A program made the translations under genes and the position numbers. A stretch of 64,000 nt of DNA, taken from NCBI GenBank assembly GCA_026874595.1, contig CM049306.1, positions 28,697,519 through 28,761,518 on the forward strand, read 5' to 3'. Source of the stretch: Sipunculus nudus. Lineage: Eukaryota; Annelida; Sipuncula; Golfingiida; Sipunculidae. The notes beneath the pieces were generated by a model that made no database searches, was not told where the DNA came from, and saw only the letters and a program-made list of their open reading frames with translations. Positions 12,278 through 23,949 of the stretch are shown here, piece by piece. How positions within the stretch are numbered: the stretch's first letter is position 1; the number at the start of each line of letters is the position of its first letter.

Positions 12278-13790
12278 TGCAGACAGCCTGATCAAGCTCA
12301 ACTCAGTGGAGAGAGCTGCACTGAATGACCTACAGTCACCAAAGTGGACTGCTTGACAATGTAAGGTAATCCAACAAGAGCCTAAAAAAAATTCAATTAC
12401 TAGCCTAATTTTGCAGCTTTTATTTTCAAATTTCAGATTTTAACAGATTAAATCCTTATGTGAACATGCTGTGAAAATTAAATCCACAGTACTTACAGGA
12501 AAAATGTGCAGTGGCCAATGTTGGGCAAAATTAAAGGTACCAATTTTTATTTTTGCTATTATTTTAAAAAATTTAAAAGATTTTTATCTATTTTTCGGTA
12601 TACAATTTAATTTTGATTAATTAAAGTTATATTATTGGAAAAAAGTCCTTAGCTTTAACATGTTTTGTGTCAAGCGATCAAATATCTTTTCTGATTTTTT
12701 ACAAAATGCACTATGTTTGAGCCCATAACTTTTTTAAATTATATAATACAGACCTTATTTCTGGCATGTATATAGGAACTATACAGAGGAATATTTATGG
12801 TAAATATGAGGAAAAACAGATGAGTGGTTTTGGATATTAGGCAGTCCTGAAGTGTGAAAATATGTTTTTAATAAAAAATTGAGGTTTTTCCTTAAATTCT
12901 CAAAGGAACATTGTCGCAAAGACCCAGTTTTCAGCTTGGTAGGAGATCTTTGGGACATCTAACATTATGCCAACAGCCTGGGGAGCACAAAGATATGCAC
13001 TTAATGACCTAGTCACCAAAGTGGACTGCTTGACAATGTAAGGTAATCCAACAAGAGCCTAAAAAAAATTCAATTACTAGCCTAATTTTGCAGCTTTTAT
13101 TTTCAAATTTCAGATTTTAAAAGATTAAATCCTTATGTGTACATGCTGTGAAAATTAAATCCACAGTACTTACAGGAAAAAAAACGTGGCAAAAGTTGGG
13201 CAAAATTTAAGGTACCAATTTTATATTTTTGCCAATATTTTTTAAAAATTTAACAGATTTAGATCTAATTTTTGGTATACAATTAAATTTTGATTAACTA
13301 AAGTTGTATTACTGAAAAAAGTCCCTACCTTTAACACTTTTGGTCTTAAGTGACCAAATATCTTTCCTGATTTTTTTACAAAGTCCATTATGTTTGGGCC
13401 CATAACTTTTTTAAATTTAATAATACTGACTTAATTTCTGGCATGTACATAGGAACTATATAGAGGAATATTTATGATAAATATGAAGAAAACCAGATGA
13501 GTGGTTTTGATATTAGGCAGTCCTGAAGTGTGAAAATAGATTTCTAATAAAAAATTGAGGTTTTTCCTTAATATCTTGAAGGAACGAAGTCCTTTTGAAC
13601 CAGTTTTTGGCATGGTAGGAGATTTTGGGGACATCTAACTGTATGCCGAATTTCAGATTCGTAGGTCCAATGGTGTCGAAACATGCCAGTCTTACGTGCC
13701 GTAATATGGACGGACAGACTGACGGACAGAGGACGGACAATGGACAACGACTTAGCTCTGATGACATATAGTCAGCTGAACTAAAAAGGT
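12278..13790. repeat. Tandem duplication of about 677 bp, ending in a GGAC-rich tail
   Basis: GTCACCAAAGTGGACTGC occurs at 12335 and again at 13012, and the sequence stays alignable for about 650 bp. The second copy continues into the GACGGACAGACTGACGGACA tail and GTCAGCTGAACTAAAAAGG. The 3' half matches 60-430. The minus-strand frames at 13431-13767 are internal to the repeat. Confidence 0.8.
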
Positions 13791-14300
13791 AACTTGGATA
13801 TTCATAGACAGAAAATAAAATTTTGCATTAGAAAGAAAATGCCACTTGGAACAATACTGAAAAGTAGCTGTGCTGGATGGAGTGATCACAGGTCAAATAG
13901 ACAACCAGGAAAGTTTTAATTCAAGGACATGTCCATTTTATTCAATAGTTATGCCGTATGGAAACAATTCAAATGTTATAATGAATAGCTCAGGGAATAT
14001 TTTTGTCCCCTGTGAGTGTTCAGTTTCACACCTGTCAAGCTCCAGCAGAAGACCTATATATCAGCCCTATACTATCCTCAGGTTAAGAATTCAACAGCCA
14101 GGTTTTTTATTTCATTGTTAAATCAGTTGGTCTCACTCTTTCCTGTGATGTGAATGGCTGTTGCCCACAAGACTTGTTAACCGAGTCCTTTAAATCATGT
14201 ATCTATTCTAAAAAGAAGACAATGGACAAGCTCATTTAGAAAATTGAACTCCAAAGAACTACTCTGAAATATAATGGTACCATTGGGAACCCTCATTTTA

Positions 14301-14472
<172 letters not shown>

Positions 14473-14479
14473 ATAATTA

Positions 14480-14700
14480 TATATTAATATGCCCTCATTA
14501 AATTATTGTGAGAACAGAAATGTCTTCGCTTAAATGTTTTTCAGAGTGATCATGTACCGGTACTCAATAAATTAATTTTTATGTGAAAATATGTCTTCAC
14601 TAAATTAATGTGAGAGTGATCATGTCCTTACTAAATGAATATGAGCATGAAAATATGTCTTCACTTTAATAATATGAGATGATCATATTTCAACCCAGTG
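14480..14700. repeat. Degenerate minisatellite of about 50-70 bp units
   Basis: The phrases AAATATGTCTTCACT, AATxAATxTGAGAxTGATCAT and GATCATGTCCTTACTAAAT recur three to four times with drift. The open frame starting at 14698 runs out of this array and is not supported as a gene. Confidence 0.55.
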
Positions 14701-15059
14701 AATGTGGATATAGTATACCTTCACTTGCACTGTATGGATTCTAGAGTGATTACATCTGAACTAGTCAAAAGCATATCTTCTTTACTTGAATTGTCTAAAG
14801 CATGTCTTCAATGCAAGAATGGAAGCATGAATGTCCCAACTAAACGACAAAAGGGAACAGAGTGTTTGTTTTCACTAAATGATCAATTTTTTATAGATAC
14901 AACAGGAACAACACAATGGGCTCTTACAAAAAATTAGAAATTTATATAAAGATAAATACAAACTAAGTACTAGAATGGCTTTGTTTTTGCACTGCAAAAA
15001 CAGATAAATGTCTTGATCCCCCTATTAGCAATCCCTTTCTCAAAACAATGATTGTAGAT

Positions 15060-15550
15060 TTCAGCTTATTTGACCTTAAAGGTCATGGTCAAGGTCATCA
15101 TTTTTAAACTCCGATGAGATTTTGGCAGAAAGAACTGGTGTGTCAAATTTGAAGACAAAAGTGAAACACTTCAAAAGTTATGGGGTACACAAAAACTTAA
15201 CATTTTGGCAGATTTGACCTTGAATATAATGGTCAAGGTCACCAGGTTTCAAACTCTTCCAAGAACTTGGTAGGAACAATTGATGTACCAAATTTGAGGA
15301 CCCAATGATAACTATTTCAAAAGTTTTGGGGTTCACAATAATTTTATATTTTGGCAGATATGACCTTGAAAATTGAAGGTCAAGGTCACCCAGTTTCAAA
15401 ACAATGAGTGTTAAAATTTTGAGGAAAATATGGAGCCCTAAAAAAATTATCGCATTCAAAAGGTTTCCAAGAGACAACGACAGAAGATGACAGACACAGG
15501 CACTGAAAACAACCTCTCCCCTGGAGGGGGGGGGGGGCCTAATAATGGTA
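15060..15550. repeat. Three units of about 145 bp with AGGTCA half-sites, plus G-rich tail
   Basis: Each unit has a TGACCT followed a few bases later by GGTCAAGGTCA (15071-15098, 15215-15241, 15361-15388), then GTTTCAAA or similar, CAAATTTGAxGAC and TTCAAAAGTT. The last unit leads into GACAACGACAGAAGATGACA, a run of G at 15526-15537 and CCTAATAATGG. A single related unit occurs near 17990-18015. Confidence 0.75.
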
Positions 15551-16149
15551 CTTAAGATCCTAGTCTGAATTACAAGGGAAATATTAATTCCTATAAAGAC
15601 TATGAAAGCCTTTCAAAACACGTCATGCAAGAAAAGTACAGCCAAATTGTTGAACCACTTTACTGGCTTCATCAGAGCTAGGCAGTTTAATTATGTTTCA
15701 TGTATGACTGCTCAAGTGTGGGTAAGTTGCTGAAAAGCATATTTTTATTACATACATTATGCAGAATTTACCTTTGAATTAAAATATCCATATTTTGTCT
15801 ATATCATATAATGAAACCAGGACTTGACATTAATTTTTGAAAGCAATAGCCCAGTCAGGCCTGCAGCACACGTTAATTGATTTTAGAGGCCTGTTTTCAT
15901 AAACCTTATGTTGTCATATGAAACCTTATTTTGTTGTAGTATGTTAGCTCCACCGTTTCCTTGTGTTCTGGCAATTTGCAGTGAAAGTTCACTTCAGGGT
16001 ATTTCTTGAAAAATGTGTCGTAACTTGTCAAATGTGCCAAAACCTTAAATAATATCTGCACAAAACTAAATGTATATCAGCCTTTTTTTGTAAGCAAGTT
16101 TCTTATTTTGTTGTAAATTTCAGGGATACAGATTGCACAGTTGAATATA

Positions 16150-16790
16150 TCAGATCTTCAGCTTACATAAACCCAGGGGTCATGACACTCAACTGAATAG
16201 GAAGACATTGACAAAAGGAATTTTATCATCTGAATGTAAAATTTTGTAAGTAGTATCCCCATTCAACTGAAGCATAGCTCTGGGGATATGGGTAACAGAG
16301 ACCTAGGTAATTTCAGGTTCCCAAGAAGATTTTCAGTCTGGATGTCCAGTTGGAAGATTCTAGGTGCAATGGTTACAATCTGTGCCCTGTTAACAGAAGA
16401 CTGCTTCTTTGAAGGTCTCAACAATACAAAAATTTGAAGAAAATGCATAAATATTTGAAAAAACCTGGTGGTGCACTATGCTACAGGAACTGATGAAACA
16501 CTCCATGATCAATATGCAGGAAAAGAATCATAGTGATCAATGCATTAGTTGTTCAGATACTGGAGCTTTTGTATCAAATTTTCAATTATTCTCTGAGGAT
16601 ATGGGTGACAAAAACCTAATTTCAGGTTTTTAATGATATTTTTTTTCATGGACCTGCCTGGATGTCAAGTAAGAAGATTCTAGGTCCAGTGGTTACAATG
16701 TGTGCCCTGTTATTACAGATGACGGCAACTTTGAAGGTCTCAAAAATAGAGAAAAATATACTGAAAGTCAGCTGAGCTAAAAAACACACA
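16150..16790. repeat. Second locus of the 330-bp unit family
   Basis: This block repeats features of 2021-3015: GGATATGGGTAACAGAGACC, TTCTAGGTxCAATGGTTAC, GTGCCCTGTTAxxAGA, GAACTGATGAAACACTCC, and the terminal GTCAGCTGAGCTAAAAA at about 16764. It is preceded by the head segment seen at 685-800. The minus-strand frames at 16263-16448 and 16646-16828 are internal to it. Confidence 0.75.
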
Positions 16791-16939
16791 CACTGCCTGC
16801 TGCAAGTATATTTTCTATTAGAAGTCAAACATCAAATGGTTTCCACCCAAAAAGGGTATAATATATATGTGCATTTTAAGCCACCATATGTGTCCATTCT
16901 GCAAAACTTCATGTGTATGTAAATTTCAACAAGAGCACA

Positions 16940-17380
16940 GCAAACGTGCATATTCACCCGTCATCTATCTGGTGACCTCTGACCTCACTGAGTATGCATG
17001 AATTTTGATGAGAAGGTAATTCATGTAATAAACTTTATTGGTTAATATGTATGAGTTTTATGAAAATCCATAGGATTTTTGGTAAGTAACCCATGTGCCT
17101 CCAAAGTGAAGTGACCTCTGACCTCATTAAATGTGCATGGATTTTGCTTTAAATCAAACTTAGGTGAGATATTTTATTGAATAACATTTCTGATGAGATT
17201 TATCAAAATCCTGCATATTCTTAAAAAGTTATTGCGGTGAGCCGACAAAGTAGCCTAGTGACCTGTGAGCTTATTTAATATGCATGGATGTTGCCCATAA
17301 TAGAACTTGCGCGAGATAATCGTTGGTAAGTAGTTATGGTGAGTTTTGTGAGAATCAATCAAAGCCCTGATAGAAATCAC
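16940..17380 (+). repeat. Three units of about 150 bp (GACCTCTGACCTC family)
   Basis: Units carry GTGACCTxTGAxCTxA, ATGTGCATGGATTTTGC or similar, a GxGAGATAxTTTxTTG block and a TTTATxAAAATCC block. The same family, in opposite orientation, fills 63556-64000. Confidence 0.7.
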
Positions 17381-19088
17381 TTCTGTGCAAACAATCAGAT
17401 TTCACTGAGGCAATTTTAATCCTTTAGAAACCAGACATGGGATTGAAACTAGAAGTGGGTTGAATACAGGAGAAAGATAGCCCATTACAAATACATACAT
17501 AGCACAACTGCATGAATACAGCACTATTACCAGTACAAATGTTAATACTCAAAATCAGCAATTTATTCTTATCTGAATACAAATACTTGTTTACAAATGT
17601 TTTCAAGGATACAACATAAAGGAAAAATACAAATTTTAAAGTTCCTTAAAATGGTTAAATAATTGTACAGTTAAGATTTGTACAGACTACACTGTACAGT
17701 ATAGTAACTGATATACCTGGCATGTCTACAGAAGTAATCAGGGAGGCCTTTGATTACTTGAGTATATAACAAGATGAAGTTGCATTTGCATCCACAAATT
17801 CATGAATAGCATCAATAGCAAATCTAAGAAGCACTGCACATGCAATTGCTACTAGAATGGGTTTGTTTTTGCAATGCAAACATATATGTCTCCCCTCCCT
17901 ATGGGCCTCCCATCCCCAAATTTGAGGGAACAATACTTTAAAAGTTTGGTTTTCATAAAACCCTAGATTTCTGTAAAATTTACCATGATGATGAAGGTCA
18001 AGGTCACTAGTTTTTGTAATATGTCTCCCCCTATGGGAGATGAATCATAACTATAAGCAAGAAATGGCTAACGTTCACTGTGATGTGACATTGAGACCAA
18101 AGGTGACGGTGACATTAAACATGGTAACTGACATACATAGCAATGAACACTGGTCAGTTTTGTTTAATTCTGATCAACAGGCATAAGCACAATTAGAAAA
18201 TGGGTCACAGGTACATTATGATAATGTCAGATAATAGGTGCTAACTAGCGAAATATAGTGCAATACATATATTGGAACAATGTCTGGGATGCTAAGATAT
18301 GCCTAACATAGCATTTAAGTGATTCAAATCAAGTCAGTGGTAAACTGGTAAGAGCCTATAAATTCAGCAAATTAAGGTCAACCAAAAATTAATCAGTTTG
18401 AGGAAGTCAGGTTTCACTATTTTATATTATATTGCAAAAATCAAACCTTGAATAAAAGGTTCATCATCAAAGGCAAGTTAAAAGATAGAAGATTGATATT
18501 ATGAATAATAATACAGTTTGTATGTTCAAAGATCTTTCAAATTATCTGCCTTCAATGAACAATAATTTCCTCTCAGTAGATTTTACTTGCATCCACATGC
18601 AATTGTTAATATTTGCACACATATTATTTAAAACAGTTAATTCATATAATAATGGATATAATCTGCGTAGGTCTTGTTTGGTGCGATAGTGAAAATGGAA
18701 CCCTTGCGAAAAACTGAAAAGGTTAGTTTAACCAGTGAAAATGAAGCGAACCACAGTATAGCACTGAGCTTAACCTGGAACACATTATTGTGGATTTGTG
18801 TTAGTTGTGAGTGACAGATAGGAAACATGAGTCCCCTTTATATCAGCTCATATACTGATATGAAGCTCATTTAGTTGTGCATGCTGCTCTTGTGGCTGGA
18901 ACCCCAAATAACATTTTTGGGATTAGCCATGTTTTCTTGGACTCATAAAGTTGAGATGTTAGAAACATAGACTTTTTCATGCCTAGTCAGACTCCTTTGA
19001 AAAAGATTCTACTAAGTACTTACCCTATCCCTTAATGTAGCCTATAGTAATCTCCATCATTTGCATGAAGGTAAATATTGATGCTTAC
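17381..19088. other. Downstream part of the SENP8-like gene; no exon found
   Basis: This stretch lies 3' of the second SENP8-like exon on the minus strand. I searched by eye for minus-strand sequence encoding the family's GGTHWSLL and NSYDCGMYV motifs and did not find it. One AGGTCA-containing repeat fragment lies near 17990-18015. Confidence 0.4.
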
Positions 19089-19177
19089 CTGGAATGAACT
19101 CCATCATCTGAACAACACTTGGGCCAATGAATGCCATCTCTGAAGTGTGCTCTACAAACTTCACCCTTTCAAAGTAT
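19089..19177 (-). CDS. SENP8: SENP8/DEN1-like NEDD8 protease, coding exon 2
   Basis: The exon is 89 bp, bounded on the minus strand by an acceptor ending CATACAG and a GTAAGC donor. Its first base completes the GA left by exon 1 as Glu. It then reads YFERVKF, a short polar stretch, and MAFIGPSVVQMMEFIP, ending in phase 1. This follows exon 1 exactly as human SENP8 continues: the EYF start, and the FI-P-V pattern of the human VSFISPEV segment. SENP8 (peptidase C48, Ulp1 fold) removes NEDD8 from non-cullin substrates and processes its precursor. The catalytic His, Asp and Cys lie in later exons, which I could not find between 1 and 19088. The 69-residue plus-strand frame overlapping here is a shadow. 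Confidence 0.85.
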
Positions 19178-19502
19178 CTGTATGGAGGAAAAGTCTACAT
19201 TACTACAATATTAGTTCAAGTTGATACATGTAACAAAAGGACCTTATATGAAGGACATATACCAATACTATATACATGTATCAGAGAAGCCTGTGCATTG
19301 AAAAATTTGTATACTGATTCTGTTCAGAGTATCTGACTCAGAGGCTTATCTTTCACCTCTGAGCCTTGTTTGCCAAGGAAATGTGAGGAGAACAATCACT
19401 GCAATACAGACATAATTTCCTGACATAATACTCAATCCATGGCAAAAGCACCAATCATGATAATGAGGACAGTATGGGCCCAGCCCTTTCATTTTCTAAT
19501 AC

Positions 19503-19505
<3 letters not shown>

Positions 19506-19591
<86 letters not shown>
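19506..19591. repeat. (TA)n microsatellite in SENP8 intron 1
   Basis: Uninterrupted alternating TA for about 86 bp. Tyr/Ile frames on both strands are artefacts. Confidence 0.95.
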
Positions 19592-19593
<2 letters not shown>

Positions 19594-22321
19594 TGCTGAA
19601 GGTAATTTTTGCTCAAATTTCTACACTTTTTAATTTGAACATTCAATTTAATAGGCTTACATTAACGATGATTCATTAAGACCACTAAAGCAAGCGATAT
19701 ATTAAATTTTCTTATTATGAGATGCATGATTGAAAGTATATTGAGGTAAATATGACAAAACTAGAAAATGGCAGATGTAAATTTAATCTTGAATTCGCTA
19801 TGTACAAAAATGTTTTCCCCTAAAAGTGAGGGAGCAAATAATACTTTGTGCCTATCATCTTATTTAATGTATTTGATATCCAGCAGAATTGCAGAACATA
19901 ATAGATGTGCTGTACATTAAAAAAAAGTGTAATACATTTTGTCCTCAGAGATTTATTCAGAAGATGATATACAAAGATTAATGGAGCGTACCATCAATAA
20001 GTATCAGGTGTCGAATTAAGTGTATCACAATATGTATTATAAGCTAGTGAATAAGCAGACCAATACCCAGTCCTAATTTCAATACATCATATTCATACCA
20101 TCTCTACTGACCCTAATGAATCCTGCATGTTTCTGGAAACCATAATCAAATATTGCTCAGATGAAGTTGCATGCCAGACATTTGGCAAAACAGGGGAAAA
20201 TGTTTTTAATCAGCTGAAAAACTCCATTAGATTAACACACAAGATATGTACATGGGCTCCACAATTCAAAAAGATATGATGCCCATCTGGCATGACCTTT
20301 CTCCATTGGAGGCCAGGAGTTTAATCTTAGTGATGGTATTCTAAGATGAAAGGCAATACTTTAAATATATCTAACATGGGAACAGCAGAATATCTGGTTA
20401 CTTGGTGTTTAGCGATTGGCAGATATAGAGGTTAACAAATGATAGGACAGTAATAACTGTAGATCTAATACATACATCAGTATATATATATATATGAAGT
20501 GCCCCATGAAAGGTCAATGCCAGCATTGATGCATTGACACTTAGACAGTAACAACAGCTACACTGATGAACAGTCATTTATATTATTGTGTCAGTAATGT
20601 ATCATGTTTGTTATGACTGTTTGCCTGTAGCTTCAAATGCCAAAAAGCTAAAGACTGATTTTATAAATTATAACAGGTTGTTATGTTTGCTGTAATTTAA
20701 AAATATGATAACATACATTATCTGATAATTAACCAGAGTTTCCTCTAGGTGTTAATCCCTTAGGTCATCCCTGGTCAAATTTTAAGATTTTTAGCACATA
20801 CTTATATCCATATAATGATAGATATGCTTGTGAGATTGTGAAAATGGAACCCTCCAGAAACACAGTAAAACTGAAAAGTGTGAATATTTATCGCAATGAA
20901 TATGTTGCAAAACTCAGAATATTTAAAATCACTTTTGGGCCAGGTTCAACCTGAAGGCCTGAGAAACCTACATTTCACAGTTAGGGGCCCTGACTGCATC
21001 ATTCAGTCTGTAATAAATTGACTCAAGAAAGGTTTCCAGCACAGAGGCTCTGACTGCATCATTATAGTCATGTTTGAAAGTTCACATGAACAGCTACTAG
21101 GAAACAGCAGTGGGATATGACCACACTTGGTCTTATGACCACATCACCCTGGTGAATATTAGTAATCAGTCTAATCAAGCAAGGCCTCCCCCTTTGATAC
21201 CCAGCCTTAGTAGAGGGCTTCTGGAGGCTCTATTACATCATTCCAGGTAGCAGGGCACTCATCAGGAAACCTGAAGGGTGCTGATATTATGACATTACCT
21301 TGGCCTATAAAACCATGTACCTCACAAACATGGTCTCCTGCTCAGAAACTTATACAGGCTCTCAGAAGACTATATGACCAAAGTGACCATGATCCATTCG
21401 GCCTGGTTAAAAATTGTTAGCAAAAGTCAGAATAGCAACAGTATGTACCACTTGACCATGGTTGGCATGGATAGCGCTGCAGGCTACTCCATTGAAAGTT
21501 TACCTAACAGATTGTTGGACAGGTCTGTCCAAAGGTGTGTGGGCACATATTCATAGTTTAGCATGAGACCAAATAACCCATACATATTATCATTACAGAT
21601 GTTTAGACTAAATTTGAACCAAAATTACTGCTGAATGATCAGTTATGTCTGAAAGTTAGGGCACTAACTGTAAAGAAAATGAGACATTTCTTCTTTTCTG
21701 CTGTGCTTTTTGTACCTTCCAGTTGTAACAAGAAAAAGTGAACTTCAAGGGTGAAACACTTTCACAGACATGTTTTATTGAAGTAACTTGATACACAGTA
21801 AGTTTTTTTCTATATACAATGACACTGGAATCAAGACTTTCTACCCACACCAAGTGCTAGAATTACATGTCAATGCCACAAGGCCATCTGTATGGTAAAC
21901 TCTCAGTGGATGAAGCCTGTAGCATTATCCATACCAACCATGGTCAAGCTACATACTGTAGCTCAGCACAGTCAGAACAGACATGTATACATGCATCAGT
22001 TAAAAAATAAGACAATAACAATTACTATCGACCCTCAAAAAAATTTGTTTCAAAATTGTTTCGCAAGACTCACATCATATGGGATATCCCAGGGATGCCA
22101 TCACTCTCAAAATGGCTGTGTACCAAGCAACAATGTGCTGTTAAGAGAAAAGAAAGGGGGCGTATTCAAGCCCAAAGGTCTGGAATGCGGTCATATCTGT
22201 TACTTTATTATTCTAAAGTATGGATAACCAAACCAAATTCATCAAAATCAGTGTAACCAGTGCAGCAAGTTTATGCGTCCCATCCACTGGATAAATAAAA
22301 GCTCAAGAGTCAGACGTGTGT
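19592..22321. other. SENP8-like intron 1, left part
   Basis: This is intron sequence of the minus-strand gene. I see a short (TA)n near 20480-20495 and a weak direct repeat of CTGACTGCATCATT at about 20992 and 21050. The 111-residue plus-strand frame at 21892-22227 has no recognisable family or splice context. Confidence 0.5.
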
Positions 22322-22875
22322 GGCATCTGCCATACCACTAGACCCAGTTGTGGCTCTGTTTAAAAAAAAAAGACCCACAGGTCCCTGCCTTCATTTATCT
22401 AGCGGACAGGAGCGCATGCAGGTGACAACTTTGTACCCACTTTGGGTACATTTAGCCTGTGGCTAAGCCCCGTGTGATTGGCTGGTGATTGTTTCAGGCT
22501 AGCACTGCACTGCATGTGTTATATCATCCACTGCACTGCATGTGTTACATCATTGCTGCCAACTTACTAGCTGGCCCATTCAGCTGAAATGTGATACATG
22601 GCCTGGCCAGCTGAAACAATCCAGTGTGTCACCTTGGTAACAACGCTGCCTGTAGGGAGTGGTCATGTGTATCCAGTGGTCAAGTTACAGGACATTTACA
22701 CCAGTGATGATGTAACACATGCATGTACTGCTTGAAACAATCTGCACAGGGGCACTGGGATAGGCACCCAACATCAGGTGTAGCCTACTCCCAGTCCGCT
22801 AGATAAATGAAAGAAGGGAACTGTGGCTCTGTGTTTACAACAGAGCCACAACTAGGTCTACCATATCACAGGTCT
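22322..22875. mobile_element. Foldback DNA element, non-autonomous, about 554 bp
   Basis: The two ends are long imperfect inverted repeats of about 88 bp. The left end has TAGACCCAGTTGTGGCTCTG and CTTCATTTATCTAGCGGAC. The right end, read on the other strand, has TAGACCTAGTTGTGGCTCTG and CTTTCATTTATCTAGCGGAC. The right arm also contains its own hairpin (GTGGCTCTG paired with CAGAGCCAC, 22822-22849). A CACTGCACTGCATGTGTTA direct repeat lies inside, near 22506-22545. There is no transposase frame, and the superfamily is not assigned. It sits in intron 1 of the SENP8-like gene. Confidence 0.7.
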
Positions 22876-23114
22876 AGTTCAAATGTAGCCTACTTAGTAT
22901 GCCTCCCAGCAAGGCTTACAAGCACTCTATTGAAAATACTGGTGTGCGAGCGAGGACACAGATATTAAGATAAATCAGATAATAAGATTAAAATAAACAA
23001 ACATGGGTCTTTACTGGGTGTGTGAACCATTTCTAATATGTGAAAACGAGAAAATTTGCAGTCGGCTACCAGCCCCGCTTGGAACCATTGTTTTGCTTGC
23101 ACTTTCTGTTTTAT

Positions 23115-23128
23115 TCACTAGATGGCAC
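23115..23128 (+). promoter_or_regulatory. CTCF-like motif
   Basis: TCACTAGATGGCAC fits the bilaterian CTCF core CCASYAGRTGGCA except at the outer positions. It lies about 650 bp downstream of the SENP8-like start exon. A second weaker match (GCCCTCTTGTGG, minus orientation) is at 32085-32096. Motif-level evidence only. Confidence 0.3.
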
Positions 23129-23770
23129 TATTTTAGGGACCAGGCAGTAAATGTTATGCTTGGAATTAAGTTGGATTTCCATGATGAATGAGCCTGAAAC
23201 CAAACAGCCAATCAGAGGAAGGAATTTAAAAACTGGCTTCTCCCTGTGTTCTTGACCCTAAAGCTACATGTCATGTTTGGTTAGAAACCTGCGAGCATTG
23301 CTTCTTAACTTTGAACCTGGATTATATGTTTCATTTTCTTATTTGAGCAAGAAAACAAGTAAGGAGTCGTAGTTAAGGGTATGTTAGCTAGATTATGTTT
23401 GGTAATTTGGCCAAAGGAGGGACATTTAGTAATATCAGACCGGGCACCACAAGAATGCATGCAGTGCTTTCCGTCTCTGTATTATAGAGACGGGCACTCT
23501 GTCTAGTTCAAATGCAGCGGAAAATAAAGAGGAAAATTCACATCCAAATTCAACAAAGCATATTTCTATACTGCTGACTTACTGCCTAAGCGCCTTTCAA
23601 GCTAAATAACTAAAACAATCTTTAGATTCTAACGGCAATAGAGTAAACAGAATCTTAGAAATGAATGAATGAAAGGGCTTGGTCAAGGTGGGGTGGGCGA
23701 TAATGGAATAATCAATGTAGCTTTGTGGGGCTGACAGGTCCCCTGAATCGATCCCCTTCCCCATACTCAC

Positions 23771-23898
23771 TCATACATGAAGCCAATGAGATTATCATTC
23801 AGCCATCTCGGCTTTTGAAGAAGATTAATATCGGATTTCCGCAATAAGCTGTCGTGAAAACTGAGAACAACCGGGTCGTCTGCTGAGTGACTGGCCAT
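23771..23898 (-). CDS. SENP8: SENP8/DEN1-like NEDD8 protease, first coding exon
   Basis: ATG at 23898-23896 opens 42 codons plus two bases, ending at a consensus GTGAGT donor. After a six-residue leader the peptide reads DDPVVLSFHDSLLRKSD, then INLLQKPRWLNDNLIGFMY. Human SENP8 starts with DPVVLSYMDSLLRQSD and continues with the same W-L-N-D motif typical of Ulp1-type C48 proteases. The split Glu codon joins in phase to the exon at 19089-19177 across a 4.6-kb intron, so the gene runs leftwards. The product is a cytosolic/nuclear cysteine protease specific for NEDD8. Start choice rests on alignment with the human N-terminus; upstream minus-strand sequence shows a possible acceptor (TTGTTCTGCAG near 23970), so a 5' UTR exon is possible. 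No catalytic residue lies in this exon. Confidence 0.92.
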
Positions 23899-23949
23899 TA
23901 TCATTACACACAGGCGAACGTTATGTGACTTTATATTACTGGGTTATTG

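Noticed and set aside
17424-17606. Minus-strand phrase YVCICNG reminiscent of the SENP8 YVICN motif
   Set aside because: The preceding residues lack the required NSYDCGM, so the catalytic Cys context is absent.
21892-22227. 111-residue plus-strand open frame
   Set aside because: It lies within the SENP8-like intron next to a foldback element, with no family and no splice support.
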